From a virus, in IMG/VR virus record IMGVR_UViG_3300007511_001023, positions 1 to 40,981 of that record: a stretch of DNA of 40,981 bases, one strand, 5' to 3'. Every line of letters starts with the position of its first letter. Position 1 is the first letter of the stretch. Both the position numbers and the translations under genes were made by a program. The notes beneath the pieces were generated by a model. It made no database searches, was not told the DNA's origin, and was given only the letters and a program-made list of their open reading frames with translations. This document shows positions 27,080-35,789 of this stretch, one piece after another.

Positions 27080-29388
27080 AGTTATCATTATGTATGATTG
27101 TTAAGCCTAGCAATGAGGAAGCAGAGCTTTTAGATAGAGCGCTTGAGAGTTGCGCTAAGTATATGGATGAAATATGTATTACTCAGGCTGGTGAGAAGCC
27201 AAATAAAAAAGTTAGTGAAGTAATTTTGAAATATGGCGGTAGTGAGTCGTTCTTTCGGTGGCGGAAGGACTTTGCTGCCGCCAGAAATTATAATTTTAAA
27301 CAGGCTACAGGCGATTTTATATTCTGGATAGATTCTGATGATGTAGTAAGGAATGTTAAAAAGTTAAAGGAAGTTATTACTCAAATGAATCCGTCAGATA
27401 GGTATATCATGATGGAATATTTGTATGATTTTGATGAGAATAATAGTTGTATTGTAAAGCATAAAAAGATAAGGGTAATTAAAAACGATGGATCGTTTAA
27501 ATGGGAAGGTAAATTACATGAGGATTTAGTTACCAATATTCAAATGGAAGGTAAGTACACTGGAGATATTGAGATACTGCATTTATTAGATAAAGAAATG
27601 ATGGATGAAAGAATTGAAAGGAATATTCAAATATCTAAACAAGCTGTAGAAGAAACTGATGATCCAAGAGATTGGTTCAATTATGCTAATAGCCTTAAGA
27701 TGGGTAAGAGATATGAGCAGGCTAACGAAACTTATAAAAAATTTATTGAATTATCAAAGTCTGATGATGAAAAATATTTGGCATATCTACGCATCGCTGA
27801 GAATTATTACCATCTTGATGATATTGACCATGCTTATGAGTATTGTCTTTATTGTATTGGATTGAGACCATGGTATCCTGATGTATATACTGATTTGGGT
27901 TATTATTCATTTATGAAGGAGAAGTATGAACATGCTAAAACTTTCCTTCTTATGGGTTTATCTTTTCCTGTTCCTGAAGCTAGTCTTGTTCAGAACCCAC
28001 GTGATTACTCCCTTAATCCGTTAGAATTATTAGCTAAAGTATATTTTAAACTAGGTAAGTTTGAAGAAGCAGCTAAGACTATAGAGGAGTATTTGAAATA
28101 TAGGCCTGATGATAAAGGAATGAAAGAAGTTTATGAAAAGTTAAAGAAGGAAACAGATAGGTTAAAGATTATAGATGAGTATTTGGCTAAGTTAAAAAAT
28201 GTAATAGATAAGAATAAGATTAAAGCTATTTTAGATAAGATTCCAAAAGAGTTGCAAGATCATCCAAAAGTTTGTCATGTTAGAAATATTCATTTTATAA
28301 AGAAAGAGTCATCAGGCAAGGACATTACATTTTATTGTTCAACTACAGCAGAGGAATGGAGTCCTGAATCTGTAAAGAAAGGGATAGGTGGAGCAGAAGA
28401 AGCTGTGATTAATTTAGCTCAAAAATGGGCTGATATGGGTTGGAATGTTACGGTATATAATAATTGTGGTCATAAAGCGAAGAAGTTTGATGGAGTTACT
28501 TATAAGCCATTTTGGATGTGGAATTATAGGGATAAAACTGATATTACGATTATGTGGAGACATCCTTTTGCAGCAGATTATCCGATTAATACAGATAAGC
28601 TATATTTAGATGTACATGATTGTTTACCCCCAGAAGAGTTCTTGGAGAATAGATTAAAGCGAATAGATAAGATATTTGTTAAAACTAAGGCACATAGAAA
28701 ATTGTTTCCTAAGGTTCCTGATGATAAATTTTTAGTTATTCCTAATGGTTTAGATCCTAAACATTTTGAAAAAAAGCCTGATAGGATTCCTAAGCGTTGT
28801 ATTTGGACATCATCACCAGATAGGGGGTTAGAAGGTTTGATTGATATGTGGCCTGAGATTAAGAAGAAACATACAGAAGCAGAATTACATTTTTTCTATG
28901 GTTGGTATGTTTGGGATGAGATACATAAAGATAATGAAGAAATGAAAGAAGCAAAAGAAAGGATACTTCAGAAAATGGAAGACACAGAAGGTGTATTTAA
29001 TCATGATAGAGTAGGACATGAGGAAATTGCTCAAGAATATATGAAAGCAGATTTGTTTTTATATCCAACAGAGTTTTATGAGATTCATTGTATTAGTGCG
29101 GCTAAAGCGCAAGCTGCAGGAGCTATTCCTTTAACAACGAATTATGCAGCACTTGATGAAACAGTGCAATGGGGTGAGAAATTACCTATTAGTCAAGAAC
29201 CTAGACCTGGTCCAATATTTAATTTAGAAGAAAAACATAGGGGAGCATATATTGCTTTAGTAGATGGAGCATTGAAGAATAATATATCTATGGAAAATGG
29301 TTATAGGAAAGAGATGTCTAAATGGTCAATCAAAACTAATAATTGGGAATATATAGCAAATCAATGGGACAAAGAATTCAAAAGATGA
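27076..29388 (+). CDS. Bifunctional glycosyltransferase: GT2-like + TPR + GT4-like
   Basis: The 770-residue protein fuses three parts. Residues 1-230 form a GT-A (family 2-like) domain with SLCMIVKPSNEEAELLD, an ARNYNF helix and FIFWIDSDDV (D-S-D-D, 86-89). TPR-like helices follow at about 195-360 (DWFNYANSLKMGKRYEQAN; FKLGKFEEAAKTIEEYLK). Residues about 410-770 form a GT-B (family 4-like) domain: GIGGAEEAVINLAQKW, KFLVIPNGLD, WTSSPDRGLEGL, then FYEIHCISAAKAQAAG, the usual E-x7-E acceptor/donor region in altered form. It probably adds two sugars, or one with a regulatory partner. Substrates unknown. Confidence 0.8.
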   Translation: MKLSLCMIVKPSNEEAELLDRALESCAKYMDEICITQAGEKPNKKVSEVILKYGGSESFFRWRKDFAAARNYNFKQATGDFIFWIDSDDVVRNVKKLKEVITQMNPSDRYIMMEYLYDFDENNSCIVKHKKIRVIKNDGSFKWEGKLHEDLVTNIQMEGKYTGDIEILHLLDKEMMDERIERNIQISKQAVEETDDPRDWFNYANSLKMGKRYEQANETYKKFIELSKSDDEKYLAYLRIAENYYHLDDIDHAYEYCLYCIGLRPWYPDVYTDLGYYSFMKEKYEHAKTFLLMGLSFPVPEASLVQNPRDYSLNPLELLAKVYFKLGKFEEAAKTIEEYLKYRPDDKGMKEVYEKLKKETDRLKIIDEYLAKLKNVIDKNKIKAILDKIPKELQDHPKVCHVRNIHFIKKESSGKDITFYCSTTAEEWSPESVKKGIGGAEEAVINLAQKWADMGWNVTVYNNCGHKAKKFDGVTYKPFWMWNYRDKTDITIMWRHPFAADYPINTDKLYLDVHDCLPPEEFLENRLKRIDKIFVKTKAHRKLFPKVPDDKFLVIPNGLDPKHFEKKPDRIPKRCIWTSSPDRGLEGLIDMWPEIKKKHTEAELHFFYGWYVWDEIHKDNEEMKEAKERILQKMEDTEGVFNHDRVGHEEIAQEYMKADLFLYPTEFYEIHCISAAKAQAAGAIPLTTNYAALDETVQWGEKLPISQEPRPGPIFNLEEKHRGAYIALVDGALKNNISMENGYRKEMSKWSIKTNNWEYIANQWDKEFKR

Positions 29389-30494
29389 TTCCAATATTCT
29401 GGCCTAATCTTTATAGAAAAGAATGGATTCAGGAATTAGATAAAATATTTAAAACTAGGTGGATAGGACAAGGACCTGTAGTTGATAAGTTTGAGAAAGA
29501 ATTTGGAAAGAAGTTTGGATACAAGAATTGTCTTGCTGTAAATTCTGGAACGTCAGCTCTTGAACTTGCTTATCATATGATTGGTTTTAAAGAAGGTGAT
29601 GAAGTTATTACACCAGTTTTAACCTGTACCGCTACTAATGTTTGGTTCTTAAGAAACAAAGTTAATATCGTATTCGCTGATATTAAATCAAATACATTAA
29701 CAATTAATCCATTTAGTGTTGGTAGAAAGATTACCCATAAGACGAAAGCAATAGTAGCTACCACATTAGGAGGAATGCCGATAGATGAAGAAATTTTCGA
29801 GTTGGGTCGTAAGAACGGAATTCCTGTTATTGTCGATGCTTGCCAGTCCCTTGGAGTGGCGGAAAGTCAAGGAGACTATATCTGCTATTCTTTTCAAGCA
29901 ATAAAACATTTTACAACTGGGGATGGTGGAATGTTGGTTTGTAAAAGAAAGAAAGATTATAAACGAGCCAAAAAACTTAGATGGTTTGGAATAGATAGAG
30001 AGGCAAAGATTAGAGCTAACTGGAAGCCATATAAGAAACGAGAAATGACCATGGATATAGAAGAACCTGGTTTTAAATATCATATGAATGATATAGCAGC
30101 TATTTTAGGTTTGGTAGGTTTAAGAAATTCAGATAAAGCATTAGCATATAGACGGAAAATAGCAAAGTATTATGATAAGCATCTTAAATTTCATAGAGTA
30201 ATGCCAGACTTCTATTTTAAGGGCATTTCAGGCGGTTCATATTGGCTTTACGGCGTTTTAGTGAACAATCGGGATAAAGTAGCTAAAAAGCTAGAAAAAG
30301 CGGGAATAGAGACAAATATGGCACATTTACGTAATGATATTTTTAAATGTTTTGGTGGCAAGCGTTTAGATTTACTTGTTATGAATTCTATTGAAGATTT
30401 ATATTTATATTTGCCAATTAATACAAAGATGAATATGGCAGATGTAAAAAAAGTAGTAAAAGAATTTAACAAATGTTTACTAAAGAAGATTTAA
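29385..30494 (+). CDS. DegT/DnrJ/EryC1/StrS-type PLP aminotransferase
   Basis: The 369-residue product has the family order: WIGQGPVVDKFEKEF, LAVNSGTSALELAYHM (cofactor phosphate loop), GDEVITPVLTCTATNVWFL, VIVDACQSLG (PLP-binding Asp), YSFQAIKHFTTGDGGML (the expected Schiff-base Lys in QAIKH), then a C-terminal domain with FKYHMNDIAAILG. These enzymes transaminate keto-sugar nucleotides to make amino sugars. The start at 29385 is chosen for its ATGA overlap with the previous stop. It suggests an amino-deoxy sugar in the glycan. Confidence 0.85.
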   Translation: MIPIFWPNLYRKEWIQELDKIFKTRWIGQGPVVDKFEKEFGKKFGYKNCLAVNSGTSALELAYHMIGFKEGDEVITPVLTCTATNVWFLRNKVNIVFADIKSNTLTINPFSVGRKITHKTKAIVATTLGGMPIDEEIFELGRKNGIPVIVDACQSLGVAESQGDYICYSFQAIKHFTTGDGGMLVCKRKKDYKRAKKLRWFGIDREAKIRANWKPYKKREMTMDIEEPGFKYHMNDIAAILGLVGLRNSDKALAYRRKIAKYYDKHLKFHRVMPDFYFKGISGGSYWLYGVLVNNRDKVAKKLEKAGIETNMAHLRNDIFKCFGGKRLDLLVMNSIEDLYLYLPINTKMNMADVKKVVKEFNKCLLKKI

Positions 30495-31387
30495 ATAAAT
30501 ATTCAACGAAGGAGTTAAAGAAATTATATAAAGAGCATTATGATGACTTGATAACTAGACGTGTAATTGATGATATGATTCATGAGCGGGAGATTAATGA
30601 TTCGTTTTTAGTAAAAAAACATGGGCTTACACAGGAACAGATTGATGAAAAAGAACGGATTGAGAAGCTTATACAGCGTCCTTTAAAAAAGGATAAGAGT
30701 ATTAAGAGAGTTGAGATATGTATTTTGGGTTGGGAGATGCCAAAAGTTGAAGCAGAATGCTTGAAAAGAATTATTGAGAAAACAAAACATCCTTATAAAA
30801 TAACTTATTGGGATAATCGTCCTGATTCATATAAAGGATGTAATACAGCAAAGATTTGGAATAAGTTAATAGAACAAGCAACATGTGAATATGTGTTAAT
30901 CATGGATACAGATGCGTTTGTAGAAACAGAAGGTTGGCTTGGAAAGTTAGTAGATGCTTTTGAAAGTAAAAAGAATACTGCTATTGTTGCGCCTTCTTCA
31001 GAGTCTGGAGCTTGCTTAGTACAGCAGGAGTATGCAAGGACTAAGACGTTTATGGAAATAGAAGGTCATGTATCTGGATATTGTTGGATGACTTCAAAAA
31101 AGATGTTTAAAAAGATTGGTTCCTTTGATGAGAGATATTATGTTTGGGGGCAGGATAGTGATTGGATGAATAGAATACTTGCACTTAAATATCCTATATT
31201 AGTTCATCAAGGAGTGTTAGTACGGCATGGGAAAGGAGGAGAGAAGTTTAGTTTATCTACGACAGAGGCTAAAAAGAGATACAGGTTTAGTTGGGCAGAA
31301 GATGCTCATTACGCAAATTTATTAACGCTTAAGAAACGAGCAGAGTATAATCAAGGAGAATTTAAGCATGCAGAGTGGCGAATATGA
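30473..31387 (+). CDS. Glycosyltransferase family 2-like, with N-terminal helical extension
   Basis: The first ~75 residues are helical and charged (DLNKYSTKELKKLYKEHYDD). A GT-A domain follows: VEICILGWEMPKVEAECLKR, YWDNRPDSYKG, EYVLIMDTDAFVETEGWLGKL (D-T-D), HVSGYCWMTSKKMFKKIGSFDE ('G(F/Y)CW(M/L)...F..IG.FDE'), then WGQDSDWMNRI. The arrangement is that of glycan-adding GT2 enzymes. It overlaps both neighbours by about 20 bases. Donor and acceptor unknown. Confidence 0.8.
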   Translation: MFTKEDLNKYSTKELKKLYKEHYDDLITRRVIDDMIHEREINDSFLVKKHGLTQEQIDEKERIEKLIQRPLKKDKSIKRVEICILGWEMPKVEAECLKRIIEKTKHPYKITYWDNRPDSYKGCNTAKIWNKLIEQATCEYVLIMDTDAFVETEGWLGKLVDAFESKKNTAIVAPSSESGACLVQQEYARTKTFMEIEGHVSGYCWMTSKKMFKKIGSFDERYYVWGQDSDWMNRILALKYPILVHQGVLVRHGKGGEKFSLSTTEAKKRYRFSWAEDAHYANLLTLKKRAEYNQGEFKHAEWRI

Positions 31388-32372
31388 TAGTCCAAAACAT
31401 TTTGTAGAAAAATATCCAAAGATTGCCTGTATAATGGTAACTCATGTGAATAAAGAAGGATTTACAGGTAAGGGATATAGAGCGTTTGATATTAAACCAG
31501 AATATAAAAGATTTAGAGAGCTTATTATTGAATCAATTAGATTTACCTGGGCTTGCTTTGATCATTATGAAGCAGGCGTAGATTATGAATTAATTATAGT
31601 AGACAATGCTTCACCTAATAAAAAGTTTCAAAAGATTTTGGAAACGTGTCCATACAAAGTTATCCACAGAGAAAATAAAGGGTATAGTTACGGAGGTTAT
31701 AAGCATGCTTGGGAAGAGTTGGGTGATAAGTACGATTATTATTTATTCTTTGAGCAAGATTGGGTGCCTTCTAAAGATGGATGGCTTGCTGAATTACTTT
31801 TAAAGTTTCATGAGGATAAGAAGGTTGGTATGGTAGGAAATTGTATGGAACATAGATCATATCCTACAGGAATTCCTAAAGAGCAGTGGAATGCAGGACA
31901 ATGGACATCAGGAACGCATATGGCTAGAGTTTGTCCAGGCAGAGAATGGATGTGTAATTTAGATGGAGAATATCATTTCACATCTTCACGTATTTTAAAA
32001 CAAGTTGATGAGATAGCAGGTGGATTGATGGTATTTAAGTGTCATCCTGAACATGAAGGTGTTTCCCCTAGCGTTAATGAATTAGCTTTTCAACAGCCGA
32101 TATTAGAATTAGGTTATAGATTAGAATCGTTTAATGATGGTAAGCATATATTTACACATGGAGCGTCTCGTAGGAACAGGAATCCAAAGCATAAAGGATT
32201 GCCAATTACAGAACTTGCTCCTATGATTAATGGTTATGTTAAAGATTCAATTAATGATAGGGCTATTAGGAAACATTTTGCCTGGTATCCCGTTAAAATA
32301 GGTTTTTATGTCAAGGATAAAAAGACTAAGAAAGTTATTCCTAATAGCGGGAATGCACAGGTCGGGAAGTAG
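31368..32372 (+). CDS. Glycosyltransferase family 2-like
   Basis: The 334-residue product has IACIMVTHVNKEGFTG, DYELIIVDNASPNKKFQ, VIHRENKGYSYGGYKHAW (the 'N-x-G' nucleotide region) and YYLFFEQDWVPSKDGW (E-Q-D in place of D-x-D), followed by an atypical C-terminal part of about 170 residues with ASRRNRNPKHKG. An E-x-D variant is found in some GT2 proteins. The sulfotransferase gene starts inside its 3' end (65-base overlap), so the two are tightly coupled. Confidence 0.75.
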   Translation: MQSGEYDSPKHFVEKYPKIACIMVTHVNKEGFTGKGYRAFDIKPEYKRFRELIIESIRFTWACFDHYEAGVDYELIIVDNASPNKKFQKILETCPYKVIHRENKGYSYGGYKHAWEELGDKYDYYLFFEQDWVPSKDGWLAELLLKFHEDKKVGMVGNCMEHRSYPTGIPKEQWNAGQWTSGTHMARVCPGREWMCNLDGEYHFTSSRILKQVDEIAGGLMVFKCHPEHEGVSPSVNELAFQQPILELGYRLESFNDGKHIFTHGASRRNRNPKHKGLPITELAPMINGYVKDSINDRAIRKHFAWYPVKIGFYVKDKKTKKVIPNSGNAQVGK

Positions 32373-32964
32373 TTTAGTAGCAAAGATATTTGATGAAATA
32401 GGATTTTGGATAGGTGGTGATAGAATGGGGCCTGATGGTGCTAATCCAGATGGATTTTATGAGAGTTGGAATGTTGTTAGGATGAATACGCATATTCTAA
32501 TGAATTCTAAGGGAGACTGGAATAGACCGCCTAAGATACCAGTAGAAAAAGGAGATTTTGATAAACAGATTAAGGAGACTATAAAGAATAATGTAAATGA
32601 TTTTTGTGCTTTAAAAGATAATAGATTTGCTTTTACCCTACCAGCTTGGGAGAAACACTTAGAAGATTTTAAGTTAGTTATAGTGGATAGAGATAAAGAT
32701 GCTGTTATAAAATCATTAGATAGAACTCATAAGATGTTGTTTCAAGAAAGTATAAGGAATGATGAATATTATGGTTGGTTGTATGATGAACATTATAAAC
32801 GATTAAATAAATATGCTAAGAAATATCCAACACTTAGAGTAAAGTATGAGAATTTCTTTAAAGAGCCTGGCAAAGAGTTTGAAAAGATTATAAATTTTAT
32901 TGAGTTTCCTGTTAATCCAGGGAAGTTATTAAAGTGTATTAATAAAGAATCTAAACATTTTTAG
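32308..32964 (+). CDS. Sulfotransferase (PAPS-dependent, putative)
   Basis: The 218-residue product begins LFLIAGMHRSGSSLVAKIF: the 5'-phosphosulfate-binding loop of the sulfotransferase superfamily (G-x-x-R-(S/T)-G-(S/T)-(S/T)). FKLVIVDRDKDAVIKSLDRT is the 3'-phosphate-binding strand and helix (R/D-x-x-x-x-x-x-S). LRVKYENFFKEPGKEFEKI gives the usual 'V.YE.....P...' end. It would transfer sulfate from PAPS onto a sugar hydroxyl (or protein). The APS kinase further downstream can supply PAPS. It has unusually long overlap with the preceding gene; no alternative start retains the loop. Confidence 0.8.
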   Translation: MSRIKRLRKLFLIAGMHRSGSSLVAKIFDEIGFWIGGDRMGPDGANPDGFYESWNVVRMNTHILMNSKGDWNRPPKIPVEKGDFDKQIKETIKNNVNDFCALKDNRFAFTLPAWEKHLEDFKLVIVDRDKDAVIKSLDRTHKMLFQESIRNDEYYGWLYDEHYKRLNKYAKKYPTLRVKYENFFKEPGKEFEKIINFIEFPVNPGKLLKCINKESKHF

Positions 32965-32965
32965 T

Positions 32966-33463
32966 ATGAGAAAGTTAATGTTTAATATCGGGTGTGGAAG
33001 ATTGCAGAAAGTTTCTACACCTGAAGTTGAGTGGATAAATATAGATAAGTTTAATTTAAAAGAAGAAAACCCAAAAGCTAGGTTTGTTCAAGCAGATATT
33101 ACTAAGGATATGCCGTTTAAAGGAGGTGAGGCTAGTCATATAGAAGCCTTTGCTATGCTTGGGCAGATTGTAGATAATGATGATTTTAAAACTGTTATGA
33201 ATGAATTTTGGAGATTATTATTGCCAGGTGGGACTTTAAGAATATATGTTCCGCATAAAGATTTTGGACATGCTTATATTGATCCGTTTAATAGAAGATA
33301 TTTTAATGAATTAAGTTTTAGTTCATTTCATTATAATAGTCCGCAATACAAGGATCATTTATCATATTATGGATTTAAACCTTGGGATGTAAAAGAAGTT
33401 AAGACTAATAAACAAGGATTTATAGATGTAATAATGGAAAAATATGAGAGAAAAGATAATTAG
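32966..33463 (+). CDS. Methyltransferase-like protein (class I fold), 165 aa
   Basis: MFNIGCGRLQKVSTPEVEW carries the SAM-binding G-x-G-(x)-x loop, FVQADITKDMPF the acidic strand 2/3 region, and VMNEFWRLLLPGGTLRIYVPH the 'E..R.L.PGG.l.i' strand of type 11 SAM methyltransferases. It lacks a clear second substrate domain. A paralogue lies at 36145. It may methylate a sugar, or be a structural relative without activity. Confidence 0.7.
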   Translation: MRKLMFNIGCGRLQKVSTPEVEWINIDKFNLKEENPKARFVQADITKDMPFKGGEASHIEAFAMLGQIVDNDDFKTVMNEFWRLLLPGGTLRIYVPHKDFGHAYIDPFNRRYFNELSFSSFHYNSPQYKDHLSYYGFKPWDVKEVKTNKQGFIDVIMEKYERKDN

Positions 33464-34073
33464 AGATTTTCATCAGTTATGGAGGAAGGAATATTTAAAT
33501 GATAAATTAGAGTTTTTAGGTGTACAGGTATGTAAAAGTCCGATGGATCTATGGATATATCAAGAAATTATGTGGGAGTTAAAACCTGATTTAGTTATAG
33601 AATGTGGAACATACAAAGGTGGTGGAGCATATTATTTAGCTTCACTAATGGATTTGATTGGTAAGGGTGAAATTGTAACTATTGATATGAAAAAAGAGGA
33701 AGTTCCTAAACATAAACGGATTAAATATATTATAGGTTCTACAGATGAGGAAGAAATTGTAGAACAAATAGAAAAGTTAGCTGAAGGAAAGAAATGTGTA
33801 TTAGTAATTTTGGATTCTAATCATTCTCGTAATTATGTTTTAAAAGAATTGAATATTTATAATAAGTTTGTTACGCCTGGGAGTTACATGGTTGTAGAGG
33901 ATAGTGATTTGGGTGGACATCCTACGGATATTTCTACATGGCCAGAAGATTTAAGGGGACCACATGAAGCAATAGAAGCGTTCATGAAAGAAAATGATGA
34001 GTTTATTATAGATAAGCAAAGAGAAAAGTTTTTAGTCGGTGTAATTAAAGATGGATATTTAAAAAAAATATGA
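33444..34073 (+). CDS. CmcI/rhamnosyl O-methyltransferase-like protein
   Basis: The 209-residue product has LVIECGTYKGGGAYYLASLM (SAM-binding loop with E/G-x-G), GEIVTIDMKKEEV (D strand), CVLVILDSNHSRNYVLKEL (metal-type 'D-S-x-H' motif) and YMVVEDSDLGGHP then GPHEAIEAFM. This matches the cephalosporin hydroxylase/CmcI family (PF04989-type), whose members include sugar O-methyltransferases such as rhamnosyl O-methyltransferases. It likely modifies a glycan. Overlaps its neighbours by 20 and 4 bases. Confidence 0.8.
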   Translation: MREKIIRDFHQLWRKEYLNDKLEFLGVQVCKSPMDLWIYQEIMWELKPDLVIECGTYKGGGAYYLASLMDLIGKGEIVTIDMKKEEVPKHKRIKYIIGSTDEEEIVEQIEKLAEGKKCVLVILDSNHSRNYVLKELNIYNKFVTPGSYMVVEDSDLGGHPTDISTWPEDLRGPHEAIEAFMKENDEFIIDKQREKFLVGVIKDGYLKKI

Positions 34074-34570
34074 AAGCAGAATATGGTGATATCCAACATC
34101 CATTTTTAGATACTCCCTCAACTGTTGCTGATGTTATAAGGCCTTTAATTGAAGGAAAAGTAATTTGTGATGTTGGTTGTAGAGTAGGTGTGTTTATGGA
34201 TTCATTAGCGAAGTATGCTAAAGAAGTTGTGGGAATAGAAAAAGATAGAAAAGCATATCAAATAATAACGGCAAGCAAAGAATATAATATTATATTTGGT
34301 GATGCTAGAAGATGTAGGATACCTGAAGCTGATGTATATTATGTATGGGTTGAAATGCCACATAGTGAGATGTTAATTGATATTTATAAGCGGATTAAAC
34401 ATAAAACAGTTATATTTGGAAGTTACTTTCGATTTCGTGAACATTTACCATTTTTAGATAAAGGGATAACAATAGATGTTCCTAAGCAAATTACTGAAAG
34501 TGGATGGGAAAAAGTATTTCAATTAACTATAATGAAACCATATGAAAATAGCAGTAACAGTAGCGATTGA
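34070..34570 (+). CDS. SAM-dependent methyltransferase-like protein, 166 aa
   Basis: VICDVGCRVGVFMDSLAKYAKEVVGIEKDRKAY in pieces shows the SAM loop (D-V-G-C-R-x-G) followed by the ribose-binding acidic end of strand 2 (G-I-E). IIFGDARRCRIPEADVYYVW provides strand 4. The remaining part is short. It is smaller than most methyltransferases, so its acceptor-binding region may come from a partner. Starts with ATGA overlap. Confidence 0.6.
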   Translation: MKAEYGDIQHPFLDTPSTVADVIRPLIEGKVICDVGCRVGVFMDSLAKYAKEVVGIEKDRKAYQIITASKEYNIIFGDARRCRIPEADVYYVWVEMPHSEMLIDIYKRIKHKTVIFGSYFRFREHLPFLDKGITIDVPKQITESGWEKVFQLTIMKPYENSSNSSD

Positions 34571-35471
34571 AACAGAGCCAACAGCTATAGATCACATTGG
34601 TGTTAAGCAAGGTTTAGATTGGCTTGGATGGGATTATTTACTTGTTGATCCTATTAGAAATAGAATAGATGATGTTGTAAAACAAATTATTGATTACAAG
34701 CCAGATGTTATATTGCATTACATGGATAATATGCTTAGAGGAAGAGCGCCTGAAAAGATAGCAGATGGATGCAATGCTAAACAAGTATTTTGGGAAATGG
34801 ATTATCGTCCTTTAAAATCTACATTAGAAAATAGTTATGATGGACAATGGGGTGCTTGGAGAGAGCAAATGCAGTATATGGATAGAATATTTTTATCAAA
34901 TAAAGGTCAAATGGCAGATTGGGAACATTTCTTTAGAGTTCCAACATCTTTTTTGCCTCATGGTTGTTATGTTCCTAAAAAGTTAGTTTTTAAAAAGAAA
35001 TTAAGTCATCCTTGTTTATTTATGGGTGGTATGAATTCAGCTCCTCCATTTAATGAAAGAAAACAGTTTATAGAAAAGATTATGGAATTAGTAGATATAA
35101 CGCATATAACTGATAGTGGGAGAGAGAAACGTAATCAGAATTGGAGTGATATGCCTTCACTTTATTATTCATCAGATACTGTATTAGATATTTCACACTT
35201 TTGGGATAATCCTGGTTATTGTTCTGGTAGATACTTTTATACAGCAGGTTTAGGTGGTTGTTCAATAACAAAACGTTTTCCTGATTGTGAAAAGTTATAT
35301 CCACAAGGAACTAAATTATATTTTGATACACCTGAAGATGCAGTAAGTTTAATTACTTATTATCAGAAACATAAAAAAGAAAGAGAAGCGGTTAAGCAAA
35401 GAGCGTATGAATATAACAAAAAACATCATAATTTTAAAAAACGTTTTGAGGAAATAGTAAGATGGCTATAA
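34542..35471 (+). CDS. Glycosyltransferase, GT-B fold (CgeB/family 1-like)
   Basis: The 309-residue product has an N-terminal Rossmann domain (MKIAVTVAIETEPTA, DVILHYMDNML) and a C-terminal domain with TSFLPHGCYVPK, PCLFMGGMNSAPPFNERKQF, then SDTVLDISHFWDNPGYCSGR and YFYTAGLGGCSITKRF. The 'SxR(xFE)xxAxGx' portion matches the glycosyltransferase family 1-like/CgeB-type C domain in which the nucleotide-sugar binds. An HAD gene overlaps its 3' end by ten bases. Sugar specificity unknown. Confidence 0.7.
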   Translation: MKIAVTVAIETEPTAIDHIGVKQGLDWLGWDYLLVDPIRNRIDDVVKQIIDYKPDVILHYMDNMLRGRAPEKIADGCNAKQVFWEMDYRPLKSTLENSYDGQWGAWREQMQYMDRIFLSNKGQMADWEHFFRVPTSFLPHGCYVPKKLVFKKKLSHPCLFMGGMNSAPPFNERKQFIEKIMELVDITHITDSGREKRNQNWSDMPSLYYSSDTVLDISHFWDNPGYCSGRYFYTAGLGGCSITKRFPDCEKLYPQGTKLYFDTPEDAVSLITYYQKHKKEREAVKQRAYEYNKKHHNFKKRFEEIVRWL

Positions 35472-35788
35472 AAACTATTTGTTTAGATTTTGATGGTGTA
35501 ATTCATAAGTATAGTAAAAAATATGATGATGGAAGTATTTATGATGTTCTGATGGAAGGAGCTTTAGAAGGAATAATTAAATTGCAGAAAGATGGTTATA
35601 AGATAATTATAAGCTCAGCTAGACCTAATTGGGATGAAATAAAAGATTGGCTTTTTGATCAAGGATTACCAGAAAAGAATTTAGAAAAGATTGAAATAAC
35701 TGACAAGAAACCAAAAGCTTTTGCTTATGTGGATGATAGAGCAATTAGGTTTATTAATTGGAAAGATTTATTAAATTATTTTATTTAA
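35462..35788 (+). CDS. HAD-family phosphatase, 108 aa
   Basis: TICLDFDGVIHKY holds the catalytic D-x-D (D9, D11). IIISSARPNWDEI gives the motif II Ser (SSAR), ITDKKPKAFAYVDDRA provides the motif III Lys and motif IV acidic pair (D-D). It is a small cap-less HAD, as in phage and sugar-phosphate clusters. Probable substrate: a sugar phosphate or other pathway phosphate, or a nucleotide 3'-phosphate (e.g. PAP recycling after sulfation). The latter is speculation. Confidence 0.78.
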   Translation: MAIKTICLDFDGVIHKYSKKYDDGSIYDVLMEGALEGIIKLQKDGYKIIISSARPNWDEIKDWLFDQGLPEKNLEKIEITDKKPKAFAYVDDRAIRFINWKDLLNYFI

Positions 35789-35789
35789 G

